Positions 21,595 to 33,622 are shown, numbered from the stretch's first letter. The stretch is 64,000 bases of DNA from Siphonodentalium dalli (GCA_032622095.1 CP136065.1:18092134-18156133), one strand, 5' to 3'. Notes: a model not told the origin generated them from the sequence alone. Numbers and translations are program-made.

Positions 21595-24185
21595 CCATCA
21601 CCCCCGGGGGTGCCACCCGAGGGGGTGAAAATGGGGTAAGGGCCATTTTCGAGAACGGTAAGGATTTCGACCGATTTGACGGCATGGGTGGGTGGCCGGC
21701 CCCAAATACCACCTAGAAACACCCCGACCCCCCACCCATCACCCCCGGGGGTGCCACCCCGAGGGGGTGAAAATGGGGTAAGGGCCATTTTCGAGAACGG
21801 TAAGGATTTCGACCGATTGGACGACATGGGTGGGTGGCCGGCCCCAAATACCACCTAGAAACACCCGACCCCCACCCATCACCCCCGGGGGTGCCACCCG
21901 ATGGGGGTGAAAATGGGGTATGGACCATTTTCGAGAACGGTAAGGATTTCGACCGATTTGACGGCATGGGTGGGTGGCCGGCCCTACCACCTAGAAACAC
22001 CCCGACCCCCCCACCCATCACACTCGGGGGTGCCACCCCGAGGGGGTGAAAATGGGGTATGGACCATTTTCGAGAATGGTAAGGATTTCGACCGATTTGA
22101 CGGCATGGGTGGGTGGCCGGCCCCAAATACCACCTAGAAACACCCCGACCCCCCCACCATCACCCCCGGGGGTGCCACCCCGAGGGGGTAAACATGGGGT
22201 ATTGACCATTTTCGAGAACGGTAAGGATTTCGACCGATTTGACGGCATGGGTGGGTGGCCGGCCGGCCCCAAATACCACCTAGAAACACCCCGAACCCCA
22301 CCCATCACCCCCGGGGGTGCCAACCCGGGGGGGTGAAAATGGGGTATGGACCATTTTCGAGAACGGTAAGGATTTCGACCGATTTGACGGCATGGGTGGG
22401 TGGCCGGCCCTACTACCTAGAAACACCCCGACCCCCCACCCATCACACCCGGTGGTGCCACCCCGAGGGGGTGAAAATGGGGTATGGACCATTTTCGTGA
22501 ACGGTAAGGATTTCGACCGATTTGACGGCATGGGTGGGTGGCCGGCCCCAAATACCACCTATAAACACCCCGACCCCCCACCCATCACCCCCGGGGGTGC
22601 CACCCCGAGGGGGTAAAAATGGGGTATTGACCATTTTCGAGAACGGTAAGGATTTCGACCGATTTGACGGCATGGGTGGGTGGCCGGCCCTACCACATAG
22701 AAACACCCCGACCCCCCACCCATCACCCGGGGGGGGGGGGGGGGGTGCCACCCCGAGGGGGTAAAAATGGGGTATTGACCATTTTCGAGAACGGTAAGGA
22801 TTTCGACCGATTTGACGGCATGGGTGGGTGGCCGGCCCTACCACATAGAAACACCCCGACCCCCCACCCATCACCCGGGGGGGGGTGCCACCCCAAGGGG
22901 GTGAAAATGGGGAATGGACCATTTTCGAGAACGGTAAGGATTTCGACCGATTTGACGGCATGGGTGGGTGGCCGGCCCCAAATAACACCTAGAAACACCC
23001 CGACCCCCCACCCATCACCCCGGGGGTGCCACCCCGATGGGGTGAAAATGGGGTAAGGGCCATTTTCGAGAACGGTAAGGATTTCGACCGATTTGACGGC
23101 ATGGGTGGGTGGCCGGCCCCAAATACCACCTAGAAACACCACGACCCCCCACCCATCACACCCGGGAGTGCCACCCCGAGGGGTGAAAATGGGGTATGGA
23201 CCATTTTCGAGAACGGTAAGGATTTCGACCGATTTGACGGCATGGGTGGGTGGCCGACCCTACCACCTAGAAACACCCCGACCCCCCACCCATCACACCC
23301 GGGGGTGCCACCCTGAGGGGGTAAAAATGGGGTATTGACCATTTTCGTGAACGGTAAGGATTTCGACCGATTTGACGGCAGGGTGGGTGGCCGGCCCCAA
23401 ATACCACATAGAAACACCCCGACCCCCCACCCATCACCCCCGGGGGTGCCACCCCGAGGGGGTAAAAATGGGGTATTGACCATTTTCGAGAACGGTAAGG
23501 ATTTCGACCTATTTGACGGCATGGGTGGGTGGCCGACCCCAAATACCACCTAGAAACACCCCGAACCCCACCATCACCCCGGGGGTGCCAATGGGGTATG
23601 GACCATTTTCGAGAACGATAAGGATTTCGACCGATTTGACGGCATGGGTGGGTGGCCGGCCCTACCACCTAGAAACACCCCGACCCCCCACCCATCACAC
23701 CCGGGGGGGGGGGGGGGGGGGGGTGAAAATGGGGTATGGACCATTTTCGAGAACGGTAAGGATTTCGACCGATTTGACAGCATGGGTGGGTGGCCGGCCC
23801 CAAATACCACCTAGAAACACCCCGACCCCCCACCCATCACCCCGGGGTGTTTCTAGGTGGTATTTGGGGCTGGCCACCCACCCATGCTGTCAAATCGGTC
23901 GAAATCCTTACCGTTCTCGAAAATGGTCCATACCCCATTTCACCCCCTCGGGGTGGCACCCCCCGGGGGTGATGGGTGGGGGTCGGGGTGTTTCTATGTG
24001 GTATTTGGGGCCGGCCACCCACCCATGCTGTCAAATCGGTCGAAATCCTTACCGTTCTCGAAAATGGTCCATACCCCATTTTCACCCCCTCGGGGTGGCA
24101 CCCCCGGGGTGATGGGTGGGTCGGAGTGTTTCTATGTGGTATTTGGGGCCGGCCACCCACCCATGCCGTCAAATCGGTCGAAAGC
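21595..24185. repeat. GC-rich ~141-bp minisatellite with head-to-head inversion
   Basis: Sixteen direct units are marked by 'ggtaaggatttcgaccga' (positions of ggattt: 21662, 21804, 21944, 22083, 22225, 22370, 22508, 22650, 22798, 22938, 23079, 23220, 23358, 23499, 23622, 23760). Orientation flips at the palindrome CACCCCGGGGTG (23839-23850). Two complete inverted units and part of a third follow, ending abruptly at 24183. Units differ in the G-run after 'catcaccc' (17 G at 22729-22745, 21 G at 23703-23723) and in presence of 'caaa' before 'tacc'. Long open frames on both strands come from unit lengths near a multiple of three and lack of AT, not from a gene. Confidence 0.93.
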
Positions 24186-24281
24186 GACATTTAAAAAAAT
24201 AAGGAATAAGGAATAGGGAATAAGTTCCAAATGTCATGTTCGTTCATACACATGGAATCTAACCGCGTCACCTGAAGTGAT

Positions 24282-24750
24282 CTATATATATGAGAAACGG
24301 CCACTCTCTAAAATAAACTTCTGTACCGCCAAGAATATTTCGGAATTTAATTTGTTTGGGAGTTCGTGAGATCCGTACAATAGAACATCGGTTGTGATCA
24401 TACTTACGGTTAAGGACGTTAAGTTGCTTAGAAGTTCTGATCTAATTCTGGCGTAAAGAGGGTATCGGAAGAAGAAGTGGTAAGCTGATTCTGTTTCAAA
24501 ACTACCGCATTGACACAATGGTGATTCTTTCAAGTGATTAATAACAAGGTCACAGTTCAGGTTGCTGCAACATATATATAATCTAATACGAGTATGATAC
24601 ATTTGGGCTTTTCTGGAATAACACTGTAGATAAAAATTAGCAATTTTCGCACTGTCATGTTTCAAATGAACTATACCTAACGTCAAAAAGTGTCTACTAT
24701 TTATGATACAATCGGAAATGAGTCGGAATTTCTATTAAATTTATCGGATC
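24282..24750 (-). mobile_element. decayed 3' end of a second LINE
   Basis: The minus-strand frame 24686-24282 shows the LINE C-terminal pattern: (K)HDSAKIANFYLQ, RLYICCSNLNCDLVINHL, a Cys/His knuckle SPLCQCGSFETESAYHF, then LLYGSHELPNKLNSEIF and a final helix. The order matches the region after the reverse transcriptase domain in invertebrate LINEs. No reverse transcriptase domain is present, so it is strongly 5'-truncated. The sequence upstream on the minus strand (24690-24750) continues the similarity out of frame. Confidence 0.7.
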
Positions 24751-25084
24751 GATGAGAGCAAGCTATGGTCGCTATCCCATTGAGGGAACATTCCGCTTTG
24801 CGAAATTATGTTTTGAATAGTGGATATCACCATTTAACTGGGAGAAATGTAGCTTCATCTGAGAGAAGATATGTTCATTTATCAAAACCGCAATTCTCTG
24901 GTTTGGTGATACCCTCGGGTTTGGCGATACCACGTACATGGGGGTGGAGTTGGTGACTATGCTTTGGTTTCATCTGGAACTATAAATGTCATGTAGTCTA
25001 ATATTGATTTTAACAATATGTTCACGCGTTTGGGGTTAAGGTGATATGTGGAAGACTAAATCAAGCGGGATACTCAACATAATA
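24751..25084. other. spacer, nothing recognised
   Basis: No supported feature. Confidence 0.3.
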
Positions 25085-26095
25085 CAGTAATGCTCTAAGT
25101 AATCGACTCCTTAACCACAGCAGAATTATGGGTAACTTTTCAGGATTTAGTCGGAAATATGGCTTGTTGCCATTCATAGTTCCGACTAAATCCTGAAAAG
25201 TTACCCATAATTCTGCCAGGGGTGGCACCAGAAAATCCCCGACAGGGGAGCTGTGCTCCCCGACAGGGGGGGCTACACTAAATTACACCATATTGCCTAT
25301 TGGTATGTGAAATGAGCGCACATAGTGTGTGTGGCGAACCAATGAACAAAACCATATTGAAGTAATTATCGTAAATTAATGCCTTGCTTCTTATATATCT
25401 GAACGTAACACATGACGGTTCCGGGCCGGGCCAAAATGCGAGGGAGTCGTCATAAAGTTTAGCAATACATCAGCCATAATTAGCAGATGAGATAACTCGA
25501 AGATTAAAACCCATGAATTGTTGTGAAAATTCCTATATTCTAGGGAGGCCACTTGTCTTCTGTGTCAGTTCTAAATTCTAATTTCATTAGTTGCAAGTGC
25601 CAGCATGGTGTTTCACTCAAATTCACTGTCGGGGATATAGCTAACATGTGGCCACACTGTAGGTACTCAATGGTTCTATAGACCAATGTGGCCATTGTGA
25701 CGAATGCCAGAGTAGCCAGCAATGATAAAGCACACATGTTTCAATAGATTTTCATTACCACTAAAACGCTGATGGTGTAACAATACAGGGGAATACCCCC
25801 CGGATTAATGGGAACATACACTGTATGTGCCATGAATATTTTGTGTGAGATATATTCCGCTGTATGTTCTCTCTCTGACACTTTCCCACACTGACAGTCT
25901 GTACATGATTTCTTCATCTTATACACACAACCGACTTACATATAGAAAATCCCCGACAAGTCCTCCCCGACGAGGGGGCTAGAGCTCCCCGACAAGGGGG
26001 CTGTAGCCCCCCCCCCCCCCCCCCCCGGTGCCCCCCACTGGCACCACCCCTGAATTCAGCTGTGGTTAAGGAGTCGATTACTTAGAGCATTACTG
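25085..26095. mobile_element. CAGTAATGC foldback MITE split by a hAT insertion
   Basis: The left arm 25085-25216 (cagtaatgctctaag ... attctgc) and the right remnant 26053-26095 (aattcagctgtggttaagg ... gcattactg) form one element when 25217-26052 and one 8-bp duplicate are removed. The flanks have TA on both sides, as in the other copies. Confidence 0.88.
25217..26052. mobile_element. hAT-like non-autonomous transposon nested in a MITE
   Basis: The termini are CAGGGGTGGCACCAG and, at the right, the complement of CAGGGGTGGTGCCAG (13 of 15). The 8-bp target duplication is AATTCTGC (25209-25216) and AATTCAGC (26053-26060). Both subterminal regions carry 'ccccgacaagggggctgtagc'-type repeats, including a poly-C run at about 26009-26026. 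The minus-strand frames 25540-25737 and 25741-25926 share one phase but are separated by a stop and show no transposase motif. Confidence 0.85.
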
Positions 26096-26300
26096 TACCA
26101 ATTCAATATTTTCTTCCCATCAGAATATTTTTGAGGTCTATTCGGTGAACCAACATCGTGTGATATTAATTTTAAATGGTATAACGTGTTTACGAAGTAA
26201 TAGCACTTTCAGAAACAAAGACACCCCAAACGAGCTTAATAACCTACAATAGTGTCATGGGGAATTGTATCCACAATCACTCATAATGCTTTCATATTAC
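26096..26300. other. spacer, nothing recognised
   Basis: No supported feature. Confidence 0.3.
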
Positions 26301-26309
26301 ATGTAGGTA

Positions 26310-26705
26310 ATTAATGAACCAAATGGGGAACCCAAAGGAACTATTTGGTTCCATTTTCTAGTAAACCAGATAGAGAACCAAAATAGGTCACATTGGTTCT
26401 CCCACCAGGACAACAATTAGAAACAAGTTTGGTTCCATGTTGAACAGAATGTCTGTTTTCTACTTGATTTGGTTCTTTAATTTGGTTCTTCGAAGAACCA
26501 TATTTTGGTTCTTCATTTTGGTTCTTCATGAAGAACCAAAACATGTGTTTGGTTCCCCTACTGGGTAAAACTATGGAACCAGTTTTGGTTCCCCTACTGG
26601 GTAAAACTATGGAACCAGTTTTGGTCCCCCTACTGGGTCAAACTATGGAACCAGTTTTGGTTCCCTGTGGAACCAGTTTTGGTTCCCCGAGGAACCAGAA
26701 TTTCT
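26310..26705. repeat. GGAACC/GGTTCC-rich inverted and tandem repeats
   Basis: Dense 'ttggttcc' and 'ggaaccaa' words occur on both strands, with a palindrome around 26488 (ggttcttcgaagaacc) and another near 26524 (ggttcttcatgaagaacc). Three ~38-bp tandem units (ggttcccctactgggtaaaactatggaaccagtttt) lie at about 26549-26670. A plus-strand frame (26528-26800) repeats VLVPLLGKTMEP because of the tandem units and is not considered a gene. Confidence 0.8.
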
Positions 26706-26825
26706 ATGTGTGTTCATGTAGTTCACAGTTCCAGTCTGCATGTATGTCCAATCCACGATGTGCTGCCTATTCGCCTTACATACATGTACAACTCCCCTGA
26801 ATCAAGTATACAAAGTATATATTAA

Positions 26826-27020
26826 GTCATGCAAAGAATAAAATTGAAGATGACTACCGACAGCCATATTTTTGACTGAAAATTTCTCAAATTCAATATC
26901 TATATAATAGAGGGGATCCCAAAAATAAATTTTCAAAACATTACGTTAATATTTGTGGGCTGCACGGAGTGCCACATGGATTCAAATGTGAAATCCAAGA
27001 TGAACCCCAATCAATATTCA
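26826..27020. repeat. two isolated units of the 29.7-31.9-kb repeat
   Basis: 'agtcatgcaaagaataaaattgaagatgactaccgacagccat' (from 26825) and 'gtgggctgcacggagtgcca...aaatccaagatga' match units of the larger array downstream. Confidence 0.55.
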
Positions 27021-27086
27021 AGTCATTTCTTATATACAATTCAAACAAAACAAGTTCAACTTCAAAAGAAATGAATGGACAGAACC

Positions 27087-27545
27087 TGTTGAAGCCTGAG
27101 TTTAGGGTGCCTTTCATTTGCAGAATGAGGTCCCCAAAGTGTGAATTTAGTGACGCTATCCCGCATAATGGGCTAGCATCACCAAATTCACCCTTGGGGG
27201 ACCTAATTCTGCATGGCCTCATTTGCTCATAGACTCAGATTGAAGTTCCCAAATGGTGAATGTTGTGATGTACACCCATTGAGAACCTCGATTATGCAAT
27301 GTGTCATCTGCCAATTTGGGGATACAGAGCAACTAAATTAAAAACAAAATAGAATCTATGTAACAAAGTTTGTGGAGAAATTTTATAATAAAGAATCTTT
27401 CCAGAGAAGATGAGGCCTAAGCAGAATGAGGTCCCCAGAAGGTGAATTTAGTGATGCTAGCATGCTATGCGGGATAGCGTCACTAAATTCACACTCTGGG
27501 GACCTCATTATGCAAATGACAGGCACACTATAATCAGACTTGAAC
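27087..27545. mobile_element. MITE with AAGCCTGAGTTTAG ends
   Basis: Same structure as 4931-5402: outer inverted ends and inner inverted GGGTGAATTTAGTGACGC/GCGTCACTAAATTCAC blocks. CTGTTG occurs on both flanks and may be a target duplication. Confidence 0.75.
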
Positions 27546-27570
27546 TGTTGCCTGTGGATAGTGTTCTATA

Positions 27571-27647
27571 CAGTAATGCCCTAATTAATCGACTGCTTAA
27601 CCACATCAGAATTATGGTTAAGCAGTCGATTAATTAGGGCATTACTG
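27571..27647. mobile_element. minimal CAGTAATGC foldback MITE (77 bp)
   Basis: An almost perfect hairpin of the family's outer 36-38 bp only (cagtaatgccctaattaatcg and complement), flanked by TA. It is an internal-deletion product of the ~212-bp form. Confidence 0.85.
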
Positions 27648-27815
27648 TACATGCTCTCTCTGTATCAGTATACTAAAGAGAGTTCAAACATAAGCTATGA
27701 TAACAGAGATCAAAATGGGGCATGGATCTGCATGGATGTATTTTTTCATTCCAATGGTCATAACTCTACTAAAAGAGTGTCCACGACACTACATATTGCT
27801 TACTTGGAGAAGCGT

Positions 27816-28305
27816 AAAGGCCCACTTAATTTTCGAACCCCCAGATCACATATATAACATATATGCCATATGAAATATCATTTGAAAGAGGAAGCTCCAG
27901 ATCATTGTATTATCAACTTATCCGGTGTAATAAACTGTGAACATGTTGTTTTTGTTGAGTTACCGACGCGTTTCTGTGGTTAAGTGTCATCTGGATTGTA
28001 GTTCAAAGTGAATTATTTTCAATGGAGGGGAACAACTCTATATCTTAAAGATAGGGTTATTCCCCTTCGTTTGAAATTACATTTTTAGTTTTAATTCTGT
28101 TGCATTCTGGGAGCCATAATGGGGGAAATGATTTTATGATTTCAGCTACTTTCTATTACTCTATGGGCAGCTTATGATACACAGACATTCCAAATGGTGA
28201 TGAATTTAGTATTTTAATCATATTTTATGGCATAGATTATTATTAAAGCCGTATATCAAGGCACTATGAAAAAAATAATCGGTGATTCGAATTAAGTGGG
28301 CCTTT
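27816..28305 (+). mobile_element. MITE, AAAGGCCCACTTAATTTTCGA family
   Basis: The left end aaaggcccacttaattttcga and right end ttcgaattaagtgggccttt are inverted. The inner palindrome at about 28024-28068 (ggggaa.aactct / gggttattcccc) is shared with other copies. Non-coding. Confidence 0.78.
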
Positions 28306-28622
28306 CAGTGCTTATTTCACTACTTCACACAGATAATTTACGACTCGTCTACTACAACCATTGCAAGTGCACTATTAAGTCAAATATTCGTAGAACACAC
28401 CGCCTGAACTATGAAAACTTGTGAGCAAACATTCATTCATTCGTCCCCGAACAAATCAATGATAAACGAGAATATTTTCATCAATGAGAGTCACTTAATT
28501 TAATACATTTGCAAGAATGGCGTTGAGTTCTGGCAATTTTGATACAAACTTTATTGAATTACCTCCCTAGAGCAAATTATTAGCTGTGAGCCTAGCAGAG
28601 TGTTTCAAATCACCTAAATGTT
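28306..28622. other. spacer between two copies of the same MITE
   Basis: AT-rich, with no supported feature. Confidence 0.3.
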
Positions 28623-29472
28623 AAAGGCCCACTTATTTTTCGAACCCCCAGATATTTTTATACAAAGTATATGCCATATTATATACCATTTGAAAGAGGA
28701 AGCTCCAAAACATTGTATTACCAGTATCAACTTATTCGGTGTAATAAACTGTGAACATGTTGTTTTTGTAGAGACACCGACTTTTTTTATGTAATGCAAA
28801 GTCTTTTATTTATCTTATGGTATCGAGTTATTACCCTCCCATTGAAAATACATTTTTCGTTTGAATTTTGTTGCATTCTGGGAGCTATAATGGGCGGAAT
28901 CTTTCTATAATTTCAGCTGTTCTATATTTCTCTATGGGCATCTTCTGAGAGTCTCAGACTGAGACACAGACAATTCAAATGGTGATGAAATATAGTAGTT
29001 TAATCATATTTTATTGCATAGATGGTTCTTAAAGTAATGTGAAACACCCCGGTATGGTGATCAAATAGAAATTGAGAATAATCTTGTTCAATGTAGTAAT
29101 TTTTAGAATTATTATATCCAAATAGACAACACACACAGTCATTCTTATACCAGTATATTAATTAAATGCAGTGACTCTCGATGGTGAAATCGTTTTCGTT
29201 ATTTTATCGCCGATAGATGCGTCCCGAATCAAGTAATAAATATTTACAATTTAGTGTTGTTCAAACGATGTTTTCTTTGGAGTGGTACGGTCGATTTGCT
29301 TCAAATTTTACGGTGATGTTAGTAGAATGTTACATTCCTCCTCTTGGCATGCGCCCGATTACTAACTTTCAGTTTCACGCACCCGAACAAGTACATAATA
29401 TGTCTTTAAAACCGTTTACCAAGGCACTATAAAAAATAATAATCGGAGACTCGAAAATTAAATGAGCATTTA
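28623..29472 (+). mobile_element. MITE, AAAGGCCCACTTA family, with ~370-bp internal insertion
   Basis: The family sequence runs from 28623 to about 29036, resumes at about 29403 ('aaaaccgtttaccaaggcactataaaaaataataatcgg') and ends at 29472. The intervening ~370 bp is foreign to the family and unidentified; it lacks evident inverted ends. Confidence 0.65.
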
Positions 29473-29740
29473 AACTGAGCAGTCTATATATAACGGTAAG
29501 GAATAAGGAGTCAAAAAGTTTTCAACAAGGTCCTGCTAATTTGCTATGATGTTGGTGGGTCCTGCTGGAATGCTGATACTGGTAGGGCACACTGATTAAT
29601 TAAATTAAGAAATCAAAGTGTCAATGACACTGTAGCTTAACATGGAGAGGGGATAATTTCACTTGTTCCAGTCAATGGAACGATTAGGAATGCGGTAATT
29701 TGAAATGAATGTCTGAGTAATACTAGATGTCAACATGAAG
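29473..29740. other. spacer
   Basis: It includes one copy of 'agtgtcaatgacactgtagct' (29615), a small palindrome that recurs at 30664 and 31285 inside the array to the right. Confidence 0.4.
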
Positions 29741-31960
29741 AGATATAAATAAAGGAAAATCCAAGATGTCATTTTCAAAAAAATTTGGAATAATTTGATG
29801 GCTCCCATCTAGACGTCACACCGTGACACCGAATATCCATACAAAGTTTGGTGACAATCAGATAAGGGATGTGGTCTGTAGGGTGTACAAAAGGATTTAG
29901 TCATGCAAAGAGTAAAATCCAAGATGGTTGCCGGGGGCCATGCCTTTTAACGAAAATTGATGACTCCCACCTCATGTGGTGGTCAACCCGAAGATCCAAA
30001 TGTAGATGATCGGATGTCGTCTTTAGGGTGTGCCGAAGGATTTAGTCATAAAAAGAGTGAAATCCAAGATGGTCGCTGGTGGCCATGTTTTCCGAAAAAT
30101 TTGATGGCTCCCATCTAGTGGTAACTCGAAAAATCCATATGAAGTTTGGTGATGACCGGAATCAGATGTGGGATGTGGTCTGTAGGGCATGCCAAAGTAT
30201 TTAGTCATGGAAAATCCAAGATGGCTGCCAGCGGCCATGTTTTTCATAAAACAAATTTCAAATTTGAGAGCTCCCATCTAGATGTGATCCTAGCTTGTAA
30301 TTTTTCACAATTCTCCAATAAAAGTGGGCTGCAGAGTGAGCCGATGGATACAAATTTGAATCTAAGATGGTTGCTGGTGGCCATGTTTGTAAAAAAAATT
30401 TGGAAAAAATTGATGGTTCCCATTTAGAGGTCACCCAAAAGATCCATATGAAGTTTGGTAATGACCGGATGAAAAAGGAGGCCTATAGGGTGTGCTGAAG
30501 GATTTAGCCATACAAAGAGTAAAATCAAAGATGGCTGCCGGCTGGCTCAATTTCGAAAAATATCAATGGTCACCCACGAATTTCCATATGAAGTTTGGTG
30601 ATGATCAGAGGAGAGATGTAACCTGTATGGTGTGCCAACGGAAAATCGTTAAGATGAGATAATGAAAGTGTCAATGACACTGTAGCTCAACTTGGGGAAG
30701 GAGTTAATTTTTTGCTGAGCAAAGAATGAAAGAATAGAATGATAAAGAAAAAGGAAAGTAAACTAGGTCACCCCGAAGATCCATATGAAGTTTGGTGATC
30801 ATCAGATGAGGGATGTTGTTTCTGGGTTTTGCCAATGAATTTAGTTATGCAAAGAGTAAAATCCAAGATGGCTGCTGGCGGCCATGTTTTTCATCGAAAA
30901 TTGTTCAAATTTGATGGCTCCCATCTATAGGTGATTCTAAACATGCCTGTAAATTTTCAAATTCTCTAATAAATGTGGGCTGTGGGGTGTGCCAATGGAT
31001 TCAAATCTAAAATCTAAGATGGCTGCCGGTGGTCATGTTTAAAAAAAAAAAATTGGTTTTAAATAGGAGGCTCCCATCTAGAGGTCACCCCGAAGATCAA
31101 TATGAAGTTTGTTGATGATCGGATGAGTGATGTGGTCTGTAGAGTCACTAGAATGTGCCAAAGGATTTAGTCATGCAAAGAGTAAAATCCAAGATGGCTG
31201 ACAGCGGCAATGTTTTTCATCAAAAATCGTTCAAATTTGATAGCTCCCATCTACAGATGGATCACAATCATGCCTGCAAAATAAATTGAAAATGTCAATG
31301 ACACTGTAGCTCAACTTGGGAAAGACCCGAAGATACATATGAATATGGTGACGATTGGATGAGGGATGTGGCCTGTAGGGTGTGCTATGGTTTAGTCAGG
31401 CAAAGAGTAAGATCCAAGATGGCCACTGGCAGCTATGTTTTTTAACGAATTTTGGAAATAATCGATAGCCTCCATCTGGAAGTCACCCCGAAGATCCATC
31501 CAGAGTTTGGTGATGATCAGATGAGGGATGTGGCCTGTAGGGTGTGCCGAAGGATTTAGTCATGCAAAGAGTAAAATTCAAGATGGCTGCTGGTGGCCAT
31601 GTTTTTCATAAAAAATATGTAAAATTTGATAGCTCCCATCCAGACGACAGACCCATGGCAATAGCTCAAACTTTACTAAGTAAAGTTGAGCTAAAAATGA
31701 TCTGGCCATAAATACGGGCTGTAGGGTGTGCCGATTGATTAAAATTTTAAATCCAACATGACTGCTGGCGGTTATGTTTTTCATCAAAATTCAGAAAAAT
31801 TTGATACCTCCCATCTTTAGGGTCACCCTAAAGCTACATTTGAAGTTTGGTGAAGATCGGATGAGGGAATGCTGCCTGTAAGGCGTGCCGAAGGAGACTG
31901 TTGACGCACAGATGGACGGACGCATGCAAAGACGATGGACTCCACCCATGGCAATAGCTG
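29741..31960. repeat. degenerate tandem array of ~12 units of ~145-190 bp
   Basis: Each unit contains 'catgcaaagagtaaaatccaagatggctgc(c/t)gg.ggccatgtttttcat', then 'ttgatggctcccatctagaggtcaccc' and 'gaagatccatatgaagtttggtgatgatc'. 'aagatgg' landmarks lie near 29762, 29921, 30066, 30223, 30365, 30529, 30864, 31014, 31192, 31413, 31581 and 31757 (some changed). The array ends in 'agatggacggacgcatgcaaagacg' and 'cccatggcaatagct', as in GGAC-tailed repeats. Stops occur in all frames. Confidence 0.85.
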
Positions 31961-33405
31961 AATGAACACAAGAACATTGAATTAGCCAACAAATCATTGA
32001 ATTAGCCAAACATTTATGCACAATGAAGAAAATGTTGAACGATTTTCCTCACAATAGTTGATCAATTTTGATGCTAATGGGCTAGAGAAGACACATTATG
32101 GTCCCTCTCAGTTCCGTTTCAAAGTTCTGCCAATTTCCTTTCAAAAACATGGCCAGAATTCCAAAAGACAATTTTGGCACAATTCCACACTGCATACTTT
32201 CAAATTAATTTTTCATGCCTCATAAGGTACTGGGACAACCGGAATAGAATAATTAGTTGTCAGTCGATTAACTAACATGGTATAATAACCAAGTGGGTCA
32301 AACTTTGCTACCTTTTCGGAACAGCCGAGAATTATGTTCTGGATATACATTTTACACAATTTAGTTGAAATTTCGGAAGCAGTCTTGAGTAATTTGGTCA
32401 ATAGACACCTTAGTGGGACACGTTTAAGATATATTAAAACAATAAACACCTTTCATACTAAAGATAGTTACATTTTATTTGAAAAAAATGGTTCAAACCT
32501 GAATAGTGTTTTTTTTGCCAATTTTTTTTTGTGAGAGAAAAATCAAATATTTCTGGTAATGGTTTGGTTACAATAGAAACAATTAACCATGCATCAGACA
32601 TGTTAGTATTCAATGTATAGAAGGCAGAATAGCCCAATTTATTCATCAACCACAACTTGCAAGTGATAGCAGGGCACACTGGGGAAATATCTACCATTTT
32701 CCCATATTTTGCTTGCCATTTTGAGCCAAAGTAACAATTTTTGTCCTATGAGTTGGAATATTCATGGGTTATGGTATGCCTCACTTACATTCCACAGTTC
32801 TGCTCATTTATTGTTGAAATATGACAAGAAACCCAATTGTGATTTTTTGTGAAATTTTATACCAGGTTCTGTAAAATCAATTTTTTGAGGGATCGGAAGG
32901 GGCTAGGACCCCAAGAATTGCTTATTTCATTGCCCAATGATCAGTTAATATAAAAAATACAAACTAAAGTCACAATTCTCAACAAGTTCCAAATAGCAGA
33001 AACTGATCTAGAAGATATTAGTGAAAAAGCGTAAAAAAAATTCCCTTCCGGCAGCCATTTTGAATATATGAAATTTATTCATACCTATATATAAGGAGTA
33101 CTCAATTATCAATAGAATGACATATGGCACAACTTAATACCTGATAAACTTCCTGAGTAATAGCGAATTAACATTTACCAGGTCAGATATTCAATTTTGG
33201 TGGCCATCTTGGATTCAGTGATCGATAACTCTAGAAAGCCCCAATAACCAACTGGAAAACAACCGGCAAATTGCAGGACTAATATAGTTCTACAAAGATA
33301 TCATAACCACCAAAAATCTGCATATGGGGAGCCTGAGGGGGGGTCTACATGCAGCTCACGGTCTAGTAGTAGTGCTGTATATCCTTTCCCTAATTAGTAA
33401 TTTCA
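31961..33405. other. spacer, nothing recognised
   Basis: No gene is supported. Short inverted pieces of the preceding unit (33030-33060 and 33190-33215: 'ggtggccatcttgga') are present. Confidence 0.4.
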
Positions 33406-33409
33406 TGTA

Positions 33410-33622
33410 CAGTAATGCTCTAATTAATCAACCCCTTAAACACAGCAGAATTATGGGTAACTTTTCAGGATTTAGTCGGAAATATGGCTTGTTGCCATTC
33501 ATCGGAAAGCTCTCGGGGAGAGCTTTCCGATGAATGGCAACAAGCCATATTTCCGACTAAATCCTGAAAAGTTACCCATAATTCTGCTGTTGTTAAAGAG
33601 TCGATTACTTAGAGCATTACTG
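33410..33622. mobile_element. CAGTAATGC foldback MITE, full-length
   Basis: A ~106-bp arm is repeated almost perfectly in inverse, meeting at ggaaagctctc/ggggagagctttcc. TA lies on both flanks. The TA duplication and CAGT start are Tc1/mariner-like. Confidence 0.92.

Noticed and set aside
21464-24216. Long overlapping open frames on both strands with repeats such as ENGKDFDRFDGMGGWP
   Set aside because: They arise from the ~141-bp minisatellite, whose unit length is near a multiple of three and poor in AT. All strands are equally open, frames shift with unit length, and there is no start context or splice support.
25540-25926. Two minus-strand frames in the same phase inside the 25217 hAT element, considered as a transposase or captured exon
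   Set aside because: Separated by a stop, short, and without hAT dimerisation or BED-finger motifs.
26528-26800. Open frame with VLVPLLGKTMEP repeats
   Set aside because: It is produced by three ~38-bp tandem DNA units within a GGTTCC-rich repeat; there is no domain.
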